This document shows positions 7,537 to 12,475 of a stretch of DNA of 12,475 nucleotides, one piece after another; position 1 is the first letter of the stretch, and every line of letters begins with the position of its first letter. Source of the DNA: Planctomycetota bacterium (lineage in GTDB: Bacteria; Planctomycetota; Phycisphaerae; Tepidisphaerales; Tepidisphaeraceae); the NCBI GenBank assembly GCA_029777755.1, contig JAKORQ010000173.1, positions 1-12,475 of the forward strand. Reading direction: 5' to 3'. A program made the position numbers and the translations under genes. The notes below the pieces were generated by a model that did not search any database, had not been told where the DNA came from, and saw only the letters and a list, made by a program, of their open reading frames with translations.

Positions 7537-9303
7537 ATGCACACTTCCAAGTCACGTCACATCCTCTTGCAGGCAGTGGCTGCCGTGGCACTTTGCGCAA
7601 GCGCTGCCCATGCCGCGGATTATGTGTGGAACTCGCCCAACGCCGGCAACTGGAGCGATTTGAGCGAAAACGGCTGGAACGCAGCGTCGTATCCCGCCGC
7701 GGCAGGCGATACCGCTATGTTCAGCCAGGACATCACCGGCAACCGCACCATCACCATCAACGTGGCGGATGCCAGGGTGGGGGAGCTTACCCTCACCGAT
7801 ACCGACCCGAGCCATAACTGGACCATCGCACGTACCGGCTCGAATCGCCTTACGCTCGACAATGGTGCGTCGGAAGCGGTGATCACTTCCACGACAGGCA
7901 GCAACACCATCTCCGCCCCGATCACGCTGGCATCCCATCTGCGCCTGGTGGTTACCGGGACGTCGCTTACCTTCAACGGCGGATCGGATGCGATCTCCGG
8001 CGCTTACAACATCACGATCGATGGAACCAGCACTGGCAATGTGTCGTTGAGCAACAACACCTCCATCGCCAACAACATCAACAACATCATCATCAATGGC
8101 GGAACGCTCACGATCAACGCCGGGTCGAGCAATGGCCAGAACAACATCACCGTCAACTCCGGCGGCCGACTGCGCGTCACCGGCGGCTACGGCGGGTTGA
8201 ATGACTCCTCGTACGTCACGCTATCCGGGACGGGTATCCTTGATTACAGCGGCTATTCGGGGACTGACTGGATGACGGGTGTGCAGTCGACCAGCACCAC
8301 CTCGCAATGGATCATGGGCACTTCCGGGACGATCATCTCCAACAGCCGAACCTTCAATGGAGTGATCTCCGGCGGCGGCCCGGGCGCGAATCTGCAGCTT
8401 AACAGTTACACGCTCGGCGGCGTGAATACCTACCAGGGCAAGGTCTCCACCACCAGCGGGACTCTGAAGCTGAATGTGGCCAACTCGATCGCCAACGCCT
8501 ATGAAGTGTCGATCGGCGGAGGCTCCATCCTCGACATCGGCGGCAATTCGCAGTCGTTCGTGAGCATCTCCGGCGGCGGAATCATCCGCAACAGTGCATC
8601 CGGCACGCACACCATCACCATTACCGGGGGAAGCGATAAGAACTTCTCTGGCAGTATCACCAATGGTACCGGCGGAGGCCAGATCGTCGCCCTGACCATC
8701 AACGCCACGGGAACGCAGATTCTCTCTGGCGTCAACACCTACACCGGGCCGACCAAAATCCTGGCCGGGACACTCCAGGTGGAGGGCTCGCTCGCGAGAA
8801 ATGTGACCGTCCCGGGAGGCGTGCTGGCAGGAGATGGAACGGTTCCCAACGTTAACGGGCTGGCCGGTGGCACGATCGCGCCCGGGGCGCGCGTCGGCTT
8901 GCTGACGGCCGGTCAGGTGACACTGGCCGGGACGCTGCGGATCGAGGTGAATGGCCCGAACGCGGCGGCCGAGGTGGATGGCCATGACCAGCTTGTTGTC
9001 AGTGGCCTGGAACTGCTGGACGGCAGCAACCTTGACCTGCAGCTTGCCTATCTGCCTTCCGGTTCCGACAGCTTCCTGCTGGTCAACAACATCGGCAGTG
9101 ACCCGATCATCGGCGCCTTCAGCACGGTCAACGGGATGCCGGTTTCCGGCAATCAGTTCACCATCGGCGGGATCACCTTTACGCTCGACTATGCCGGCGG
9201 GGATGGCAATGACCTGGTGGTCATGGTGCCCGAGCCTGGCATGGCGGCGGCGATGCTGTTTGCCGGCAGCATCCTTGCCGTTCGCCGACGGAGAGTTGAA
9301 TAG
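7537..9303 (+). CDS. Secreted PEP-CTERM protein with autotransporter-associated beta-strand repeats
   Basis: A 588-aa exported surface protein. The signal peptide covers about 1-26, with likely cleavage after SAAHA. The mature start (DYVWNSPNAGNWSD) is a Trp/Asn motif often seen in PVC autotransporter-repeat proteins. The body is rich in Gly, Asn, Thr and Ser with short beta-strand periodicity, suggesting a right-handed beta-helix. Repeats of the GVNTY-(Q/T)G-...-GTL type occur near 295-340 and 395-437. The C-terminus is a sorting signal: VPEPG at 564-568, a hydrophobic helix, then RRRR, which exosortase/archaeosortase-type systems recognise and cleave. No autotransporter barrel follows, so it is not a type V autotransporter. 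There is no catalytic motif I can see; adhesion, matrix building or glycan binding are possible. It follows the LacI gene by 24 bp and is separated from the next gene by a strong hairpin. Confidence 0.9.
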   Translation: MHTSKSRHILLQAVAAVALCASAAHAADYVWNSPNAGNWSDLSENGWNAASYPAAAGDTAMFSQDITGNRTITINVADARVGELTLTDTDPSHNWTIARTGSNRLTLDNGASEAVITSTTGSNTISAPITLASHLRLVVTGTSLTFNGGSDAISGAYNITIDGTSTGNVSLSNNTSIANNINNIIINGGTLTINAGSSNGQNNITVNSGGRLRVTGGYGGLNDSSYVTLSGTGILDYSGYSGTDWMTGVQSTSTTSQWIMGTSGTIISNSRTFNGVISGGGPGANLQLNSYTLGGVNTYQGKVSTTSGTLKLNVANSIANAYEVSIGGGSILDIGGNSQSFVSISGGGIIRNSASGTHTITITGGSDKNFSGSITNGTGGGQIVALTINATGTQILSGVNTYTGPTKILAGTLQVEGSLARNVTVPGGVLAGDGTVPNVNGLAGGTIAPGARVGLLTAGQVTLAGTLRIEVNGPNAAAEVDGHDQLVVSGLELLDGSNLDLQLAYLPSGSDSFLLVNNIGSDPIIGAFSTVNGMPVSGNQFTIGGITFTLDYAGGDGNDLVVMVPEPGMAAAMLFAGSILAVRRRRVE

Positions 9304-9313
9304 AGACATTTCA

Positions 9314-9343
9314 TGGCTGCGCGCCACGGCCAGCGCGCAGCCA
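9314..9343 (+). terminator. Strong intercistronic hairpin, candidate partial terminator
   Basis: TGGCTGCGCGC (9314-9324) pairs perfectly with GCGCGCAGCCA (9333-9343) around an 8-nt loop. The stem begins 10 bp after the PEP-CTERM stop. The following 15 bases contain 8 T but no uninterrupted T-tract, so it may terminate only part of the transcripts or protect the upstream mRNA end. Either would set a high ratio of surface protein to the two downstream products. Confidence 0.6.
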
Positions 9344-9408
9344 GTCCTGTTTGTTCTCGGGAGGCATCACATCTAAGGCGACCGGCCGGTTGCCAAGGGA
9401 GCGAGAAC

Positions 9409-10203
9409 ATGAGAACTCGGCGAGCCTTCACATTGGTTGAGCTGCTGGTGGTGATAGGGATCATTGCGCTGCTGGTAGCCATTTTGCTGCCGTCGCTGCA
9501 GAAGGCCCGGCGGGCCGCGGCCCTGACCGTGTGTGCCAGCAATCTGCGTCAGTTCGGTATGGCGCTGCATATGTATGCCCAGGAGAACAAGGGCGTCATA
9601 CCGCTGGGGTATTACTGGGGCGTTCCCAACAACAGCCTCATATACGACCAGAACATGTGGATGCACCTGGGCGTGTTGTTCCAGAGCGGGGTGGCGACCA
9701 GCAGTCGCCCGTTCTACTGCCCCGTGCGCCAGGGGGACAACAACAGCATCACCAACAACCCCTGGCCGATCGTTCCCCCGTACTGGTACCAGGTGAAGTT
9801 GGGGTATGGCGTGCGGCCAGTGAGCCGCTGGAACCCGGTCAGGACCGGGACGACCCAGTTCTGGGTGGAAGGTGATCCGCAGAACCAGAAGTCGGCGGCG
9901 ATTCCATTCACCGAGTACCCGTACAAGCCCTGGTGGATCAAGGTCACGCAGCTCAAGAGCAACACCGCCATCGCCGCGGATGTGCTCAACCGCTACGTGC
10001 AACCGGGTCGCCCGGGCACCAGCCACGAGCTGGATGGGATCAATGTCTACTACCTCGACGGCTCGGTGCTTCGGGTGCCGATGAGCGCGTACGCCACCAG
10101 TTACGCCAACTGGAGTGCAACCGGCAGCCTCGGCTCGCTGCTCACCCCGCGCAACCTCAATCCCACCAGCGGTGTCTGGTACGACTGGGACATGTACCAC
10201 TAG
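9409..10203 (+). CDS. Prepilin-like protein with N-terminal cleavage/methylation motif and H-Xn-DG C-terminus
   Basis: A 264-aa member of the large PVC family of type IV pilin/type II pseudopilin-like proteins. The N-terminus MRTRRAFTLVELLVVIG carries the prepilin peptidase motif, with cleavage expected between A6 and F7, then a Glu at +5 and a hydrophobic helix to about residue 27. Ala replaces the usual Gly at -1, which is common in this family. The globular part is rich in Trp, Tyr and Pro. Near the C-terminus HELDGINVYYLDGS resembles the H-X9-DG motif of the family but has 10 residues between H and DG. The frame extends upstream to 9313, but ATG 9409 directly precedes the prepilin motif and has AAGGGA 8 bp upstream. 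Such proteins are often encoded beside sugar-degradation genes in Lentisphaerae and Planctomycetes. Their function is not established; they may form short surface filaments or part of a secretion apparatus. Confidence 0.92.
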   Translation: MRTRRAFTLVELLVVIGIIALLVAILLPSLQKARRAAALTVCASNLRQFGMALHMYAQENKGVIPLGYYWGVPNNSLIYDQNMWMHLGVLFQSGVATSSRPFYCPVRQGDNNSITNNPWPIVPPYWYQVKLGYGVRPVSRWNPVRTGTTQFWVEGDPQNQKSAAIPFTEYPYKPWWIKVTQLKSNTAIAADVLNRYVQPGRPGTSHELDGINVYYLDGSVLRVPMSAYATSYANWSATGSLGSLLTPRNLNPTSGVWYDWDMYH

Positions 10204-10234
10204 CGAGAGTTCACGATGGGTTTTCTGTTGGGCG

Positions 10235-10244
10235 AAAGGACAGG
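10235..10244 (+). promoter_or_regulatory. Ribosome binding site deciding the glycoside hydrolase start
   Basis: AAAGGA (10235-10240) followed by CAGG places a purine-rich site 5 bp before the ATG at 10246. An in-frame ATG at 10216 is preceded only by GCGAGAG. The later ATG also gives a standard signal peptide, so 10246 is preferred. Confidence 0.6.
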
Positions 10245-10245
10245 T

Positions 10246-12475
10246 ATGCGTTTATTACTTACAGGGCTCGTGATGCTGCTATCGGCGGCCATCAGCATGG
10301 CGGCCACCCTCAAGGCGACCGATGCCGGTGTCGCAATCGAGTCGCCGGCCGGGAAGTTCACGCTGGAGTACCCGGTTCTGCTGGACTCCAGCCAGAAGGC
10401 CGCACAGAAGCTCGTCGGGAAGGCGATCGAGCAGGACAACAAGGTCAAGCTCACCTACGATGGCGGAGCCTCGATCGACCTGCAGATACTTCCCGATGGC
10501 ACCCTGGCGTTCACCGTCAGCAACATCCCGTCGAGCGTGAAGAATCTCCGCACGCAGATGGTGATTACCCCCGGTAACGCCAATGGCGCATACTTCTCCT
10601 TCGGCAAGAGCGAAGCCAAGCCATTCCCTTCTGAGAAGCCGGACAAGCCGCACCTGTTCCAGGGCCAGAGCCGCCACTTCACCATCAGGGGCAAGAGTGG
10701 CGCGTCCGTGACGTTCACCACTCCGTATGACTACAGCTACAACCAGCTCACCGACAACCGCGAGTGGAACTGGAACGTCTTCATGTGGCAGGTACACACG
10801 CCTTACAACCCGGACGCGCGGGTGTACACCATGAAGGTCGCGGATGGCACCGTCGATGAGCAGACTCCGCCGACATCAGTGAAACCGCCGGCAGCCTCAT
10901 CCTCAGGATCGGCTGCCCGCCCGGCTCCCAAGCCCACGCGGCTGGCGCTGGTGAATGACGGGATCCGCGTGGAGGCCGGCCTGCTCCGCTTCACCATGGG
11001 ATATCCCGAGTTGCACGGGGAAGGCAACAAGGTCGCCCACAAGCTCATCGAGAAGCGCATCTCCGGGGGAAGCGCAGCGCTCAAGTACGCAGACGGCGGG
11101 GCGATTGACGTGGAGCTCAAGCCCAATGGCCAGCTCACCTTCAAGTACTCCAGCATCCCCAGCGACGTGAAGAACGTCATCCTCTCGTCGCTGATCGATT
11201 TCTCCATCAGCAACGGCGGCACCTTCTCAGTGGATGGCCAGTCGGCCATCGCGTTCCCCACGGAAAAGCCGGCCAAGCCGCACCTCTTCCAGGGACACGC
11301 CCGCAAGATCGCCCTCAAGACCTACGATGGGCGAACCGTCGAGATGGCGCTGCCGGAGTTCACCTACGTGCAGATGACCGACAATCGCGAGTGGGGCTGG
11401 AAGATCTTCAACATGAAGTTCATGACCCCCTTCAATCGCGACTGGTCGCAACTGCGCATGCAGATTTCCATGTCGGATGACGCCAGCGTCAAGGTCGAGC
11501 CGCAGGTCGACCTGATGGGCCAGCCGGCGAAGTTCGATTACCCGGGCAAGATGAAGAGCGTCGATGAGCTCAAGGCCGACGCCGCGACGGAAGGGGAGTA
11601 CTACGCATCATTCAAGCCGATCGAGACCGATGCCTATGGCGGCTTGCCCGGCAGCGGCGAGAAGCTCGGGCTCACCAAGACCGGGTTCTTCCATGTCGAG
11701 AAGAAGGGTGACAAGTGGTACCTGGTGAACCCCGAGGGGAACCTGTTCTTCCACCTCGGCATCGGCTGCTTCATGCCGACGATGTACACCTATGTGGCGG
11801 GGCGCGAGGAGATCTACGAGTGGCTGCCGCCCAGGGATGGAGAGTTCGCCAGCGCCTATCGCCCCAATGAGCCGCAGTCGTTTGACTTCCACCAGGCGAA
11901 CCTCATTCGCAAGTATGGCAAGCCGGTAACTCCAGAGTGGTTCCTGGAACTGATGATCCCACGGGTAAAGGCTTTCGGCTTCAACTCCGGCGGGCCGTTC
12001 ACCAGCTTTATGGAAAGGCAGTCGCCGGAAGCCAACTTCCCTTACGTGTTGACGCTGCCGATCAGCCAGTGGCGCGGGTTCAAGATGATCCCCGGCGTGC
12101 GCGAGACCTGGGATCCGTACGACCCCAAGATGCGCGAAACGCTGGTGAAGAACTTCAAGGACATCGAGAAGCGGGCCAATGATCCGCGGGTCATCGGCTA
12201 CTTCCTCGTCAATGAGCCGCTGTATGAGGATCTTCCCCGCGTGGTGCCCACGCTCGATGGCAAGTGGCACTGCAAGCGCGAGCTGGTGAACATGCTCCAG
12301 AAGAAGTATGGCACCATCGCTGCGCTAAACGAGGCATGGAACCTTAGTGCAGCCAGCTTTGATGAACTGATCGACCGCGGCCTGCCGGTTACCACCCGCC
12401 AGGCGTCGGCGGATGTGCGGGAATTCACCCTGCAGTTCCTTGAGACCTACTTCGAGCTGGTCACCACCGAGTTCC
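10246..12475 (+). CDS. Secreted clan GH-A-like glycoside hydrolase (agarase-like) with tandem N-terminal modules (3' end outside window)
   Basis: Likely an exported enzyme that cleaves a complex polysaccharide or its oligosaccharides. The frame is open from ATG 10246 to the right edge (743 codons). It has a signal peptide (about 1-19, cleavage near SMA|ATLK), then two copies of a module of about 171 residues (28-198 and 239-409) joined by a Pro/Ser/Ala linker. The catalytic region starts near 478 with GFFHVEKKGDKWYLVNPEGN and FFHLGIG, the opening of agarase-like TIM barrels. It continues through PRVKAFGFNS to IGYFLVNEP, where E657 is the probable acid/base as in clan GH-A (GH5/GH42/GH50 type). 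KYGTIAALNEAWN follows, also typical. The nucleophile Glu should lie beyond the window. The exact family and substrate are not decided: agarase, beta-galactosidase or another galactan-active enzyme are possible. It follows the prepilin-like gene by 42 bp and probably shares its transcript. Confidence 0.85.
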   Translation, partial: MRLLLTGLVMLLSAAISMAATLKATDAGVAIESPAGKFTLEYPVLLDSSQKAAQKLVGKAIEQDNKVKLTYDGGASIDLQILPDGTLAFTVSNIPSSVKNLRTQMVITPGNANGAYFSFGKSEAKPFPSEKPDKPHLFQGQSRHFTIRGKSGASVTFTTPYDYSYNQLTDNREWNWNVFMWQVHTPYNPDARVYTMKVADGTVDEQTPPTSVKPPAASSSGSAARPAPKPTRLALVNDGIRVEAGLLRFTMGYPELHGEGNKVAHKLIEKRISGGSAALKYADGGAIDVELKPNGQLTFKYSSIPSDVKNVILSSLIDFSISNGGTFSVDGQSAIAFPTEKPAKPHLFQGHARKIALKTYDGRTVEMALPEFTYVQMTDNREWGWKIFNMKFMTPFNRDWSQLRMQISMSDDASVKVEPQVDLMGQPAKFDYPGKMKSVDELKADAATEGEYYASFKPIETDAYGGLPGSGEKLGLTKTGFFHVEKKGDKWYLVNPEGNLFFHLGIGCFMPTMYTYVAGREEIYEWLPPRDGEFASAYRPNEPQSFDFHQANLIRKYGKPVTPEWFLELMIPRVKAFGFNSGGPFTSFMERQSPEANFPYVLTLPISQWRGFKMIPGVRETWDPYDPKMRETLVKNFKDIEKRANDPRVIGYFLVNEPLYEDLPRVVPTLDGKWHCKRELVNMLQKKYGTIAALNEAWNLSAASFDELIDRGLPVTTRQASADVREFTLQFLETYFELVTTEF
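10327..10839 (+). repeat. Tandem module copy A in the glycoside hydrolase (residues 28-198)
   Basis: First copy of an internal protein repeat. Diagnostic blocks are EKPDKPHLFQG (130-140) and TDNREWNWNVF (169-179), with LTYDGGASIDL and a SNIPSSVKNL block before them. The beta-rich, aromatic-containing sequence suggests a beta-sandwich, perhaps carbohydrate-binding. I do not recognise a named family. Confidence 0.75.
10960..11472 (+). repeat. Tandem module copy B in the glycoside hydrolase (residues 239-409)
   Basis: Second copy, with EKPAKPHLFQG (340-350) and TDNREWGWKIF (378-388), and LKYADGGAIDV and SSIPSDVKNV before them. The offset from copy A is 209-211 residues along the whole length, showing one clean duplication. 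The DNA is also closely similar at the EKP block (10638-10664 against 11268-11294). Confidence 0.75.

Noticed and set aside
7537..9303. Type V autotransporter
   Set aside because: The repeats match the autotransporter-associated type, but the C-terminus is a PEP-CTERM signal (VPEPG, helix, RRRR) and no outer-membrane barrel is present.
8221..9327. 368-codon leftward open frame
   Set aside because: It is antisense to the PEP-CTERM gene, which has a strong ribosome-binding site, signal peptide and sorting signal. The leftward product is His/Arg/Gly-rich without motifs, as expected of a GC-rich shadow.
9313..9408. Upstream extension of the prepilin-like gene from ATG 9313
   Set aside because: It would put 32 residues before the prepilin peptidase motif and run through the hairpin. 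The ATG at 9409 has its own purine-rich site.

Overview
The window is GC-rich DNA from an uncultured-type or environmental bacterium of the PVC group (Planctomycetes/Phycisphaerae, Lentisphaerae or Verrucomicrobia). The grounds are family content: a PEP-CTERM protein with autotransporter-associated beta-strand repeats, a prepilin-like protein with an H-Xn-DG C-terminal motif, a LacI regulator and an agarase-like glycoside hydrolase side by side. The species cannot be named from sequence alone. No rRNA, tRNA, CRISPR array, IS element or phage gene was seen.

Left part (1-6139), signalling and envelope genes. A large hybrid sensor kinase is read leftward and runs off the left edge (1-2743). It joins a periplasmic NMT1/THI5-like binding domain to a membrane helix, PAS, HisKA, HATPase and receiver domains. 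A 221-bp divergent spacer separates it from a rightward GT2 polyprenyl-phosphate glycosyltransferase with a GtrA-like membrane tail (2965-4092). That gene ends 8 bp inside the end of a convergent, leftward fused MFS/spermidine-synthase-like membrane protein (4085-6139).

Middle (6140-6378). This divergent intergenic region holds an AT-rich patch with several TGTAA elements and two inverted repeats. It lies upstream of a LacI-family regulator (6379-7512) and is a good candidate for its operator.

Right part (6379-12475), all rightward. The order is LacI regulator, then after 24 bp a secreted PEP-CTERM beta-helix-type surface protein (7537-9303), then a strong hairpin, then a prepilin-like protein (9409-10203), then after 42 bp a secreted glycoside hydrolase (10246 to beyond the right edge). 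The hydrolase carries two tandem copies of a module of about 171 residues that I do not recognise, ahead of its TIM-barrel-like catalytic region. The arrangement reads as a carbohydrate-responsive locus: a sugar-sensing repressor, a surface-anchored protein, a pilin-like surface protein and a secreted polysaccharide-degrading enzyme. This joint role is inferred from gene order and family knowledge, not demonstrated. The cassette and the duplicated module are the most promising candidates for something undescribed.
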